From Aristolochia californica (taxonomy: Eukaryota; Streptophyta; Magnoliopsida; Piperales; Aristolochiaceae), in contig JARWKL010000003.1 of the NCBI GenBank assembly GCA_029961685.1, positions 14,465,731 through 14,529,730 of the forward strand: a DNA stretch of 64,000 nt, given 5' to 3'. Positions 41,477-54,180 of this stretch are shown here, piece after piece; the first letter of the stretch is position 1, and the number at the start of each line of letters is the position of its first letter. The notes under the pieces were generated by a model. The model saw only the letters and a list, made by a program, of their open reading frames with translations. It searched no databases and had not been told where the DNA came from. The position numbers and the translations under genes were made by a program.

Positions 41477-41916
41477 GTTGTAAATATTCTGTGAATCTGG
41501 TGATTGTGTAATCCCGTTAATCACTCATAATTTTTCCATGTTTATTTTGTAAAAAGGCTATTTAAGCCGATGATGTGAATGAGAAAATATGACTGAAATT
41601 GAAGTATTATTTTTAACTTGATGTCAGAGCAGGAGAATCCTGCTCCCTCTCCTTCTCGTCACCGAAGAACAAAGCGAAAGCTTTGTCCCATAGTCTCTCC
41701 CGTAGCCGAAGAATAGATTTGCAAATCTGTCATCGAAAAAAAAACAAAGCAGATCTACTCCATGACCGAAGAAGACATTGTTTGTGTTTCTATTCGGTCG
41801 TCATTGTAACACAAAACTGCCCCCTCCCAAACTCCCGACATTTGCCAACAAACAGACAGCGGACCGGACCAATAATTTTTGGGTGATCATCACCGATCTA
41901 CCGATATTCTTGCATC

Positions 41917-42198
41917 ATGTTGAAGGAATCAAAACTAGAGCGTATTTGTACTCACTGTGGTGAGATTGGGCATACAAAATCAAGATGTTATGAACTTATT
42001 GGGTATCTAGAATGGTGGGATCCTACTAAAGGGCCTCGCAAAAGGAACACCAAACCAAATAATCATGCTTCTGTTGCAGTAGCAGAACCCTCCACCTCTG
42101 CTACGTCTGGTAAGGTTTTTAATACTTCCACTCCTAGTAGAAATAGTGAATGGATAATTGATTCTGGTGCTACTGATCATATGACCTTTGACAATCAC
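41917..42198 (+). pseudogene. Copia E zinc knuckle and protease start, copy 3
   Basis: MLKESKLERICTHCGEIGHT then KSRCYELIG gives a complete CX2CX4HX4C knuckle, followed by a basic spacer and NSEWIIDSGATDHMT, an intact protease DSG motif. The frame is broken by the B3 insertion. Most of gag upstream is absent. Confidence 0.85.
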
Positions 42199-44587
42199 TG
42201 TTGTGGACTCCATAGCGGGACGAGTCATTCAAAGGCGACACGGGTGAATTGGTAACTCAAAAGGACATTCAAGTACCTTAGCATTTATAAATTTACTTTA
42301 TTTAATTATGTGTAAAATTTTGAGCCAGCTATGGCATTCTTGTAAAACTATAAGTCGGATTCTTTGGCGTGATTAGCCTTTAAGTGGGCTCACGAAATTG
42401 AATGAAGGAAAGTAGAATTTCATTCAGAAAATGATCGTTGTTCTCTTCCAACGAACCCTAGGATCGGTGTTCTCCTTGATGCACCCAAGGGTACAGGTCT
42501 CCCCTTGACGAGCCTGATCTCATTCCCTCAATCCATACCTTTTTCCATTCATTCTCGCAAACATAGGGTGCCAAACAAAGACAGGTCGTCCTGTTTCACC
42601 CCTTGCTCCTCTTGACGATCTCTCCCTTCGTCGAGTCACAAGGTCCATGGTCAGGGACCATAACAATTTGGTATCAGAGCAAGCACTACGTCACAAGATT
42701 GACTCCCAGCGTGGGCTATCACGTTGACCCAGACGCAGGTGACTATGTAACAGTGGACTTCATCGCTATGTGTTAAGTCGTCGTGGTGGGCCCATGCGTT
42801 GATAGCTGAGCCGTCGTGGACGTCGGCTCGTGAAGGTGACTGTATTGTTTTGGTCCTGGGGTTAAGTATCTATGCCTTCCGCTCCTAAAAGGCCATTTTT
42901 TGGGTAGTATTGGCTAGGTGCTTAACATTACAGCGGATTCGCGGGAATTTTTATTGGGAAGGTATGAAATCCACAATTGCAATGTATGTGGCTGCTGCTT
43001 GTCAAGTGTGTCAGAGGAAAAAGGCAGATAATGAGGGGGTGCTGCAACCACTCGAACTTCCCACACAGGTTTGGTTGGACATTTCTATGGATTTCATTGA
43101 GGGCCTTCCTAAGTCATGGAGGGAAGGCTATTCTTTTTGTGGTGGCCGACAGATTTTCAAAATATGCACACTTCATTCCATTAGAGAACCCTTACACAGC
43201 GGCGACCGTAGCACAAGTGTTCTTCTCCAATATTGTTCGCCTTCACGGCATTCCGGAATCCATTGTAGGTGATCGGGAAGTAGTCTTTACAAGCCACTTC
43301 AGGAGAGACCTTTTCAGGTCATGTGGGGCCAAACTAAAATATTCCTCCGCATGTCACCCTCAATCAAATGGCCAAACGGAGGTAGTGAACTGTACCATTG
43401 AAATATATTTATGGTGTTTTGTGGGAGACAGTCCTAAACGGTGGGTGGAATGCATTCCTTGGGCGCAGTATTGCTACAATACCTCCTTCCACATGGCCTT
43501 ACTGGAGACACCATTCCATATATTATATGGCAGGGATCCCCCTCGTTTTCTTTCTTATGTTCAGGGTTCAACCAAAGTGGAGGCAGTTGACCAAGCTCTT
43601 ATGGATTGGGATCAATTGCTGGAATATGTTGTCGAACGGCTTAGGAAAGCTCAAGCACGCATGAAAGTCTATTATGATCAGGGCCACCGCGATGTTATAT
43701 ACAATCCGAGTTATATAGTGTGGCTCTGTCTACACTCTTACTATCAAAACTCAATTGCGGGAAATCGGCACATGCTTGTTCCCAAATATTTTTGGCCCTT
43801 CAACATTATCCAGAGTTGGCCAGGTCACCTAGAAGTGCAGCTTCCTCCGGAGTCCATGCTTCACAATGTTTTTCATGTCTCTCTCCTCAAGCAATTCAAA
43901 GGACCAGAACCACCCTCCATTTCCTCTTTACAGGACGACAAAGTTTCTCTCACTCCGACAAAAAATTTGGGTGCTCGAAAAAATCAGAATAGGAGAGAAG
44001 TACTAGTTTAATGGACCCACACAAATGCTACGGAGGCCACTTGGGAGGATTTTGACGTATTTCATCAAGTCTACCCTACCTTCGAACTTGAGGACAAGCT
44101 CTTTCTCTAAGGGGGGAGTGATGTTGTGGACTCCATAGCGGGACGAGTCATCCAAAGGAGACATGGGTGAGTAGGTAACTCAGAAGGACATTCAAGTACC
44201 TTAGCATTAATAAATTACTTTATTTAATTATGTGGCAAAATGTAGATCCGGCGATGGCATTCTTGTAAAACTATAAGTCGGATTCTTTGGCGTGATTAGC
44301 ATTTAAGTGGGCTCACGGAATTGAATGAAGCAAGTAGAATGTCATTCAGAAAAGGATCGGTGTTCTCCTCCAACGAACCCTAGGATCGGCATTCTGCTTG
44401 ATGAACCCAAGGGTACAGGTCTCCCCTTGACGAGCCTGATCTCATTCCCCCAATCCATCCCTTCTTCCATTCACTCTCGCCAACATAGGGCGCCCAGGCA
44501 AGATAGGCCTCCCTGTTTCACCCCCCACTCCTCTTGACAATCTCTCCCTTCGTCAAGTGACGAGGTCCATGGTTAGGGACCATAATA
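42199..44587 (+). mobile_element. Gypsy B3 nested in copia E copy 3
   Basis: LTRs 42199-42664 and 44122-44587 (466 bp each); flanks ATCAC (42194-42198) and ATCAT (44588-44592), the same insertion point as B1 in copia E copy 1. The 3' LTR end has decayed to CATAATA. PBS TGGTATCAGAGC at 42669-42680. Confidence 0.92.
42890..44115 (+). pseudogene. B3 integrase and chromodomain, longest frame
   Basis: A 344-codon frame (42977-44011) runs from VVADRFSKYAHFIPLENPYT through IVGDREVVFTSHFRRDLF, CHPQSNGQTEVVN, YDQGHRDVIYN and HNVFHVSLLKQFKG. The first part of the core (SMDFIEGLP) is in another frame (42910-43272) with the zinc-finger CQVCQRKK. One net frameshift near 43130 and stop codons around 44011 disable it. 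The chromodomain follows (ATEATWEDFDVFHQVYPTF). All three DDE-type residues are present but split between frames. Confidence 0.88.
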
Positions 44588-47500
44588 ATCATCATGTTGA
44601 AACCATCTGAACAACATATCGTATCTACAGAAAATGGTACACCCTCTCACGTTATTGGAGAAGGTTCCATCACCCTCTTTGAATATCTGAGTCTTGATTC
44701 TGTATTAGTTGTTCCAACACTCAATCATAATTTATTATTAGTAGCTCAAATAACTCACACTTTGCATTGTATTATATTTTTTGGCCTAACTATTATGTGT
44801 TCAAGGACATTCGAACTCGGAAGACAATTGGTTATGGTACTAGAAGGGGGAAACTCTATTACCTTGATCTGAAGCCAAAGAGTTCTCATCAGTTAGCTCA
44901 AGCATTCTCCGTGAATAAATCTACAAAAAAAGATATTTGGTTATGGCATAAAAGGTTGGGTCACTCATCTTTTGGTTATTTAAAGAAAATGTTTCCAAAA
45001 CTATTTGCTAGATTATCTATTTTAGATTTTAAGTGTGAGGTATGTGAATTGGCTAAAAGCCATCGTGTTCCATTTCAAATAAGCATGAATAGGAGTCCAA
45101 CACCCTTTATGATTATCCACTCTGATGTATGCGGTCCAACAAATATAGCTTATCTGAGTGATAAACAGTGGTTTATTTCTTTTATTGATGATCACACCCA
45201 GATGACGTGGATTGGCTTAATGAACTCAAAAAGTGAAGTTAGTTCACTATTCAAACAATTTCACAAAATGATAGCCACTTAGTACCATTCTACAATACAA
45301 ACTCTCCGTAGTGACAATGGTGGAGAATTTGTTAATCAAGGTTTGAAAGAATATCTAGATGATCATGGTATTAGTCATCAAACTACTTGTCCATACACCC
45401 CTCAACAAAATGGGGTTGTAGAGCGAAAGAACTGCCACCTTCTTGAGGTTGTTCGTGCTTCCTTGTTTGAAGCTCATATGTCGGCTAGTTATTGGGGTGA
45501 AGCCATCACAACTCCAACTTATCTTATCAACCGAATACCCTCAAGTGTGTTACTATTTAAGACACTCTTGAGTGTACTTCATGAAACTATAAGTTCACAT
45601 GCTGTGCCAAATCTGCCACCTAGAGTTTTCGGGTGTGTAGCCTTTGTTCATCTCCATAAGCCATTGAGAAATAAATTGGAACCCCTAGCTCTTAAGTGTG
45701 TCTTTTTGGTTATGCTCAACATCAAAAAGGTTATCGTTGTTATCATCCTCCCTCTCATAAATTGTATGTCACTCTTGATATGGTATTTTATAAAGATCAC
45801 ATTTATTATTCTACTCCCGAATCTTCAATTCAGGGGGAGAACAGGATTGAATTGCAGACCCTTAATCATCATTTGGATATTTTAGATACTACAAGTGGTA
45901 AGTATTCATATTACAAAAGTGAACTTCAAAATTATACAAATGAGCATGATTCACAGGATGGAGACAGACAAGACCAGATGGAAGTGATGCAACCAGAGTC
46001 TCAGCCGACATCTTCACAGGATGGAGACAAACAAGACCAGATGGAAGTGATGCAACCAAAGTCTCAACCAACATCTTCCCCCCTTCATAATGTACCAATG
46101 GATCAATTTCCTTTTGAGTTCGAGTCTATGTTTGAGCCTTAGGTAAGTTCTGAAACTCAACTAAGAGTGCTACCTCATCGAACCACAAGAGAAAAACCTA
46201 GAATCAATTATGAACCTCTTCTCACCTCTAAATCTCAGTATCCCATGCATAATTTTGTGTCTTATCATAGATTGTCTAAGCCAAATGAAGTATTTGTGAA
46301 TCAATTATCTGCTATATCTATTCCTAATAGTGTGCAGGAAGCCTTGAAAGATCCTAAGTGGAAAGAAGCCATTAATGAAGAAATGAGGTCCCTCCAAAAG
46401 AATTCAACATGGGAAGTGGTTGACCTACCTGTAGGAAAGACACCAGTCAGATGCAGGTGGGTATTTACCATTAAATATAAAGCCGATGGTACCATTGAAA
46501 GGTTCAAAGCAAGGCTTGTCGCCAAAGGATATACTCAAACCTACGAGATCAATTATATGGAGACATTCGCACCAGTGGCCAAAATCAATACTATTCGGAT
46601 TCTACCATCTTTCGCTGTGAATCTTGACTGGCCCTTATATTAGTTTGATGTTAAAAATGCATTTTTGCATGGAGATCTCCAAGAATAAGTATATATGGAA
46701 TGACCACCTGGATGTATTATGCAAAACAAAGGATGCAAACAAGTATGTAAACTGAAAAAATCCCTATATGGTTTGAAGCAGTCCCCGAAGGCGTGGTTTG
46801 GAAGGTTCACAAATTTTATGAAATCTATCGAATACAAGCAAAACAACTCAGATCATACTCTCTTCCTAAAATATAACAAGGATGCCATCACATCTCTTAT
46901 TGTGTATGTTGATGATATGATGGTAACTGGGAATGATCCAGAAGAAAAGAAAGCATTTCAAAGTCATCTTGCTAGAGAGTTTGAAATGAAAGATCTTGGC
47001 TACTTCAAATATTTTCTAGGTATTGAAGTGTCAAGATCTAAGGAGGGAATTTTTTATCTCAACAAAAATATGCTTTGGATTTATTGAAGAAAATGTGTAT
47101 GACAACATGTACTCCAATCAGTACTCCAATGGAAGAAAATTTGAAACTAGGAACAAATTCAGATCAAGTCCCTGCTAACAAGGAACATTATCATAGACTA
47201 GTTGGGAGGTTAATGTATCTTGTCAAATCAAACTAGACTTAGCTTATGTACTAAGTGTGGTTAGTCAATTTATTCACTCTCCAAGTGAAGAACATATGAA
47301 TGCCGTCAACGATATCCTGCGCTACTTGAAATCATCTCCAGGGAAAGAAATTTTATTTAAAAAGATAGGTGACTTGAATATTGAAGGTTATACTGATGCC
47401 GATTGGGCTAGATCAATAGACGATCGACGGTCTACATCTGGATACTTTACATTTTTAGGTGGAAATTTGGTCACTTGGAGAAGTAAGAAACAAGAGGTGG

Positions 47501-47859
47501 TGGCTAGATCGTCAGCTGAAGCTGAATACAGAGGAATGGCCAAGGCGATATGTGAATTATTATGGATAAAAAATCTGATACAAGAACTACATATTGAGCA
47601 GACAAGTCCTATGAAATTATATTATGACAGTAAGGCATCATGTGATATTGCCCATAACCCAGTCCAGCATGATAGAACTAAACATGTTGAAGTTGATAGA
47701 CACTTTATTAAAGAAAAGTTAGAAGCAAGAATCATTGAAGTCCCTCATGTTCGATTTGAGGATCAACTTGCCGATGTGCTAACCATGGTAGTGTCTTACC
47801 GAGCTTTTAACAATTGTCTTGACAAGTTGGGTATGAGTGATGCCTATGCACCAACTTGA
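44588..47859 (+). pseudogene. Copia E pol, copy 3 (most complete)
   Basis: In order: protease end LSLDSVLVVPTLNHNLL; GAG-pre-integrase WLWHKRLGHSSFGYLKK; integrase zinc finger CEVCELAKSH, core IHSDVCGPTN, TLRSDNGGEF, QQNGVVERKN; linker with ALKCVFLVMLNIKK; two 66-bp repeats (DGDRQDQMEVMQPESQPTSS, near 45955-46080); RT WKEAINEEMRSLQKNSTWEV, FKARLVAKGYTQT, VYVDDMMVTGND (catalytic motif intact); RNase H AEAEYRGMAKAICELLW. A stop at 45280 (TAG for Ser/Ser-like codon), frameshifts near 45690 and stops at 46140, 46641, 46686 and 47085 show it is dead. Confidence 0.9.
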
Positions 47860-47866
47860 GGGGGAG

Positions 47867-48048
47867 TGTTAAGATTTACTCTGAGATTTCTTCCCTTAAG
47901 GACAAATCATGTAAACATTTTATAAATCTGGTGATTGTGTAATCCCGTTAATCACTCATAATTCTTCCATTTATATTTTGTAAAACATCTATTTAAGCCG
48001 ATGATGTGAATGAGAAAATATGACTGAAATTGAAGTATTATTCTCGTC
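47867..48048 (+). mobile_element. 3' LTR of copia E copy 3
   Basis: TGTTAAGATTTACTC to TTCTCGTC after TTGAGGGGGAG. Confidence 0.88.
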
Positions 48049-48310
48049 TTTTTTATAGTCTTTCTGAAAACATTTTGATATAGTTTTCTGCTCTTGTGAA
48101 CTACTACTTCCATATAAACCTTTACGAAGAAGGTGATCATTGGGTAGTCAGATCATTGTTTCCTAATGCCTAGAAAAATGGCTCAAAGAGATGACCAATT
48201 GCGAAGACACTTTAGTAGGAAAGAAGAAAAACAGATTGGGTAAGGATTCGATTCTCTTTCAGGCGATCTCTTACGTTTAGGAAACTGTTGGTTTGTTATG
48301 CAGAATTCTG

Positions 48311-50175
48311 TTGGTTTAGTTTGGGATCCGTCAGCTATAGTAAAAAATTTATTCGAGAGACAACGAGAAACTGAGTGGAGTAGTTTTTTGTTACCTGTGT
48401 GATGCTCGAAGGCCCCTGAGTCAATTATCCAGGACTAGATGAAAATGAACACTTGCACTTAGAGTATTTAGATGTAAAGACAACCTTTCGTCATGGTAAT
48501 TTGTAGGAAGAAATTTACATGTTGCAGCCACATGATTTCAAAGCACAAGGAAAGGAGAAAATGGTGTGCAAACTTTGAAAGAGTTTGTAAGGTCTTACAT
48601 AGACTCCAACACAGTGGTATAAGAAGTTAGACATCTTCATGAGTAGTATTGGTTTCTTGAGGGGCCAGGCGGATCATTGTTGTTATGTGAAGAAGTTTGA
48701 TGACTCCTACATCATGCTACTGCTATATGTTGATGACATGTTGATAGCAGGTGTTTGGAAATAGGAAATAGATAAGTTGAAAATGGAGTTGTCCAAGAAG
48801 TTTGCAATGAAGGATTTGGTGTTGCAAAACAAATCATTAGGATGAGGATTACTAGGGATACTAATGTCTTGAAATTATGACAAGAAGAATATGTGAAGAA
48901 GGTGCTGAGCAAATTGAACATGAATGATGCAAAACAAGTGAGTACTCCTTTGGCTAGTCACTTTAGGCTATCGAAGGATCAATCACCTTCTACAACGCAG
49001 GAGCGAGTCAACATGGCCAATGTGCTTTATGCTTCTGCTATTGGTAGTCTCATCTATGCCATGGTGTGCACTAGACTAGACGTAACTCATGCAGTGGGAG
49101 TAGTAAGTAGATATACGAGTAACCTAGGTAAAAAACATTGGGAAGCAGTGAAGTGGATTCTCAGATATTTAAGAGGCACTGCAGACTTAGCCTTATGTTT
49201 CAGAAAGTCAAACTTGGGATTACATGGTTATGTAGATGCTGACATAGCTGGAGACATTGATGGCAGGAAGAGTACCATTGGATATGTATACACATTAGGA
49301 GTTAAATTAGTTAGCTGGGTCTCTAGGATGCAGAAGATAGTTGGTCTTTCCACTATTGGGGCAGACTATGTCACAGTGACCGAAGCCAGCAAAGAGATGG
49401 TATGGTTGTAGTCTTTCTTGGAAGAATTAGGTTTCAAACATGGGAAGAATGTGTTGTATTGTGACAGTCAAAGTGATATTCATTTAGCAAAAACCCATGT
49501 TTATCATGCCAGAACAAAGCACATACAGGTGTGTTATCACTTTATTAGATTGGCTCTTGAGGATGGAGTATTAACACTTGAGAAGATTCAAGAGAGTCAG
49601 AATCTGGTTGATATGTTGACAATGACTGTTAGGATTGAGAAACTGAAGTTGTGTGAAACTTCAGTTGGACTTCTCTCGAAGGATTGAGAAGTTATTGTCG
49701 TTGCACAGGAGATATTTATGATGGATTAGTCTCCAAATGGGAGATTGTTAAGTTGTGGAGCCTAATCAATGCCTTCTGCTGAGTCGATACGCGAATCATT
49801 AGCCCCTGAAAGGTCCACGATATATTGATTGTTGTTTCATTAAGGACAATTTGGGGATTTCACTCTTGCATTGTAGTTGCCCTAGTTTTCTCTTTATATT
49901 TGGGGCACCGCTATTAGGGTTTATCATCGGAGAAGGATCTTGAGTTGCAACCCGAGAGAAGTTAGAAAAAAAAACAACTATGAGTGTGCGTGATTTCTCT
50001 TGTAAACTATTTTGTCTTCATAGTGGATTATTGTAGTGGTGGAAAACAGGACGCAGTGCCATATCCCTTTTTTTACATTTTCATGTAAAAATAGGTTACT
50101 TTATCATCCTCAGCTCGTGTAGAGAGGGGGATGATGCAGCTTTGGCTCCTTATAAACTGGAGTTGTTTGTAAAAA
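48311..50175 (+). pseudogene. Copia F remnant, copy B
   Basis: Same 5'-truncated element as 23395-25250. RT and RNase H wording is kept (LLLYVDDMLIAG, DAKQVSTPLASHFRLSKDQS, STIGADYVTVTEASKEMVWL) with extra lesions, including an insertion near 48865 (TGTCTTGAAATTATGACAAG) absent from copy A. LTR from about 49753. Several nonsense changes are C-to-T type. Confidence 0.85.
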
Positions 50176-50835
50176 GAATAATTGTTTTTTGGGTCTCGCT
50201 GAAAACATTTGGATAAAGTTTCTGCTCTTGGGAACTACTTCCGTATAAACCTTTACCAAGAAGGTGATCATTGGCTGGTCAGATCACTGTTCCCAAATGC
50301 CTAGAAAAATGGGTCAACACCTGTTGAGAAGACACTTTAGTAGGAAAGAAAAACAGATTGGGTTCGGATTGGATTCTCGTACAGGGGTTCTCTTAGCAAA
50401 CTGTTGGTTTGTTATGCAGAATTCTGTAAAATAAGATTTAAATTTTCGAACAGAGATGTTGGGTTTTTAATATATTTGGCTTCTGAAAAAGGATAAAAAA
50501 AAATCATGAACAGCCAAAGATGATTATTAAATGAAATCATGAACAGCGAGAAAGAGCCAACGAAGAGAACTGAAACCTCAGTGACACGGTAAAAAGCAGA
50601 GGAGAGAAAATTAATTTTTATGGGGAATGCATGCCACCGTTTCTTCCTCCTCCTTGCTGAACTGGTCTTAATATATATAACACAGAATATAGATACTTAT
50701 TCGTCACGCAAATTATTTTCTTTATTTAGCATAGGAAAATCATGCAAAGAAGGGACATTATCTCTTTTCTCTCAAAAAAAGAAACCAGAAAAACTTGACA
50801 AATAGAGATAATAAGGTTTTGAATGGCCTATTCTT

Positions 50836-51179
50836 TCATGTGTAGACAGCCATTTGGATGCCATTCTGGCAATCGTCCAAAACACTGCTAATGAAAAAGT
50901 TCCCACCCGAAGCAAGAGTGATAGTATCATTCCCAGTTCTGTAAAAGATTGCCGACTGATTTCTTTCTATCTTGCAAGCTTCGTAATATGCTTCAGGAAC
51001 TACCGCAACATCATGGTCTCTGGGATCGTACTGGAATACTGGCAGAACCAAATATAACTCGTTATGGGAAAAAATCAAAATTAATCCATAAACAGATGAA
51101 ACTTGAAAGAGCTAGAGAACAAAAGTATGCATACGGAGCTGATCCTTGGGCTTGATGTCCTTGTTGAGAGGCCACGGAG
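50836..51179 (-). pseudogene. Phytocyanin-like gene, copy B, 5' part deleted
   Basis: Exon 2 (51038-50836) and the 96-bp intron match copy A almost base for base. Exon 1 keeps only its last 45 or so bases; the deletion of 277 bp (26253-26529 in copy A) removes the start codon, signal peptide and the VGDEAGW hallmark. The junction CACGGAGGGTCTGG shows a 3-base GAG microhomology. It cannot make the secreted protein. Confidence 0.88.
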
Positions 51180-53611
51180 GGTCTGGACAGCTAACCTTCT
51201 CCAAATGGGAGTGGGAACACCATAATTTTTGCTTGGCTGGCTGGTGGCCAAACTTGAGAACCCATTACGAGACAAATTGCTTCTGCGTCTCATTTTGGAT
51301 GTGTAGAAACAACAAATAGAAATGGCAAATTTCCGTGCTTCTAAAATAAGACCAAATGTGATCAATCCCGCCCACTCGCCTCCGTTTCAGACCCAGCAGG
51401 ATTTCTTTACTGCCGAGATACTAACATTAAATCTATGAAAACCGAGCAGACCCAACTCAACTTGTACTTTTTCATGGTCCAATTATGTTTTTGGTTCCGG
51501 GTGCCTACAAAACTCACAGGTGTTTTACCGGTCCACCTCCATATTTCCTGTACTATCATGTCAGGCATGCCCAATGAATAACTGAAAACACAGCCAAGTA
51601 GAGAAAGACACGGAGAAGCCAACCGCCAAGAACCATATCCACACTATACTTTCTAAAAGATAGAAGTAACATATGATATAACTTGAAGAAATGCTAAAGA
51701 ACAGGCAACGAACAACAAATTACAAAAAAAAAAAATTGTTCTTTGAAAAAAAAAGTGTTCTTTGAAAAAAATATGTCAAAAAAAGTTCTTCATCCAAAAA
51801 CATTTTGTGGCAAAAATATCATTGCAAGTCCTTTTGCAAGCACTAGGTAGGGCTAGGTAGGCCCCTTCTAATATGCTAAGCACTAGGTAGGGCTACAAAA
51901 CCGAAGGTAAGACCCAGATATGGAGAAGCTCATCTGGACATGGGGTTTCTATAACTTACCCCAAACTAATCTGTCAAATAACAAGTAAAAAATGTAACAC
52001 GAGTGCCAAACTCAAACATCCGCTATGCTGGCAGCTTTTAAGGGGCCAGCTTATTTGCTTGACTATATAAAATTCCCCTTAAAATCACAGTTTACCGCTA
52101 TACCATTAAACCTTGTCCAAAGTGGCTTCATCGACTCTTTCCCTTATAAGATGAGGGAACATCGCATCACCGAAACTTGGAATTCACTGCTGGTTTTCTG
52201 TTTTCTTTGGATGAATGAGTTTGTTGAGGTGGAGGTGAGGGTTGTAGTGATTGATTTCGGGGGAGGAAGAGGGAAGCATGAAGGATCGGAAGAGACGGGA
52301 GTGAGAGCACCTTCTTTCCGGGTACAGGCTCCTTCGGTGCTTCTTGGCTTTTTTGTTGTTCTGTGCTCTTTGCTCCACCTTTGTCCTCTCCACTGTCAGA
52401 GGTTAGTTCTATGGAATTTTTTTTTTTTTTGTATTTTATTCAGAAAATACTAGGGAAAATGGTAGTATGGTATCACTTTTTTGTGTTGAAATTGCCTAAT
52501 TTCTGTTTTCGATAAGAAAATATTCAATGCTGAATTGCACTTTTTTTTTCTGATGTCTTGTTTGTTTATTGATGGACTTCTTGAAATTTCTTCCATCGTG
52601 AACAACAGAAGTCGGTTACAGCCGGTTGAGGGATAGGGTAGAAAGAGGTCTATCGAGGACAAAAATCGGCGATCATCATCTTAAGGGTTGCATGCATCAC
52701 CGATTTTGCTCTCGAAAGTTTCGAAAGAGAGTTTCTAAGACTGAGAGTTTTGATTTCGAAAGAGTTCAAAATCAAAATTGAAAGTGAAAATGAAGCTCCC
52801 CTTCTGTTGTTGTTGAGTCTCAAATGGCGAAAGGGGATTTATTTCGTAACCAAGCCGTCTCGCAAGATCGCGAACCTCATCGCAGCTCACTCGAGTTCGG
52901 CTCAATTACTTAAGCGAGCATGAACTATTGTTCGAACTCGATTCAAAATATTTTAGAATTGAACTGAACTAAGCCAAATCTGAGTGAGCTTAAGCTATTC
53001 GCAAAGCGGATCGGTTTGATGCCACTTCTAGTTTTATTGGTCCACCTCCATATTTCCTGCACTACAATGTCATGCATGCCCAATGAATAACTAAAAAGTA
53101 GAGAAAGACCCAGAAAAGTCAATCGACAAGAAGCACATCCACACTATACCTTTTGAAAGATAGAAATAACATTTGATATAGCATGAAGAAATGGCAAAGA
53201 ACAGAAAAAAAGTTTTTTGAAAAAACAATTTCTTAAAAACTTAGTGCTTCATAAAAAATATTGTGGCGAAAATTTCAATCCAATCCATTTGCAAGATATT
53301 TTAGTGACAAAAATAAAAGTTTGCCACAAAAAATTGAAAAAGAAAGCAACTCATCATTTCAAGATTTTTTACAACAATAGTCAAAGTTTACTATTTAAAT
53401 AGTTATAAAGGTGAAATGTTTTTGATCTTTTAAAGACTAGAAGATATCTTCTTCATTAGAAATTTTGACAATGACAACAACATTTTTTGATAGAAAATAA
53501 TATTGACGAAAGACTTTAATTTCATCCCTAATAGATTCTAAATGAAGAAATTGTTTGAAACAAATATTCATAACAACATATGTTCATCACTTGACAATGT
53601 GTTTCATAGTT
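51180..53611. repeat. Non-coding module, copy B
   Basis: Counterpart of 26530-28937 with direct repeats near 51530-51840 and 53038-53300. The central frame (52025-52453) is shorter than in copy A because of small indels. No gene recognised. Confidence 0.7.
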
Positions 53612-53997
53612 TGTTGAAAGATGGGCTCAAGCCCACAAGCTCAAGGCTAGAAGCCCACAAGTCAAAAGAGTGGCAAAGTGGTTATTTATGGTATGTTCCA
53701 TAAGGATGACATGAAGATGTAAATAAATTGTTTTAGTATGTCTTTCAATCTATTGAGTTGTAACCCTAAGGGCTTTGTAACACTATAAATAAGAGCATTG
53801 GCTAAGAGGTAAGGCATTTGCCTTCTCTCTTTGAGAAATCGTCCAGCCACCCTCTCTTCTCCCTTGACTCATTCTTTCCTTTCCTTAATATAAACTCTCT
53901 TCTCTAACGTCCTTCTCCTTTCTCCCTCTTCTCTCTCTTCTCTCCTTCTTCATCCATGTTAACCTAGAGTCATTCTCAAGGGGTCCTAACTTCTACA
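53612..53997 (+). mobile_element. Copia C 5' LTR in duplication copy B
   Basis: TGTTGAAAGATGGGCTCAAG to AACTTCTACA, 386 bp, with PBS TGGTATCAGAGC at 53998-54009. The interior is replaced by element D and then lost. Confidence 0.9.
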
Positions 53998-54180
53998 TGG
54001 TATCAGAGCATAGGGGTTAGAATCCCTATTAAAGTACTAATGTCATCCATTCAATAAGTTGTTTATAGAAGGAGTTCTGCCATGAATATATAGGTAAAAT
54101 CTGGATTTTTTTCATATTCTCTCTTTACGGTTTCAATTTTTTCCATCTTCTTGAATTCTTGATTCACGTCAAGTCAAGAT

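Larger units (their letters stand above)
41477..48048 (+). mobile_element. Copia E copy 3, with gypsy B3 inside; most complete E copy
   Basis: 5' LTR partial (41477-41620, start missing), a degenerate PBS (GATGTCAGAGC), zinc knuckle and protease, B3 insertion (42199-44587), full integrase, RT and RNase H region, purine tract, 3' LTR (47867-48048). From 42166 onward it also forms the start of duplication copy B. Confidence 0.87.
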
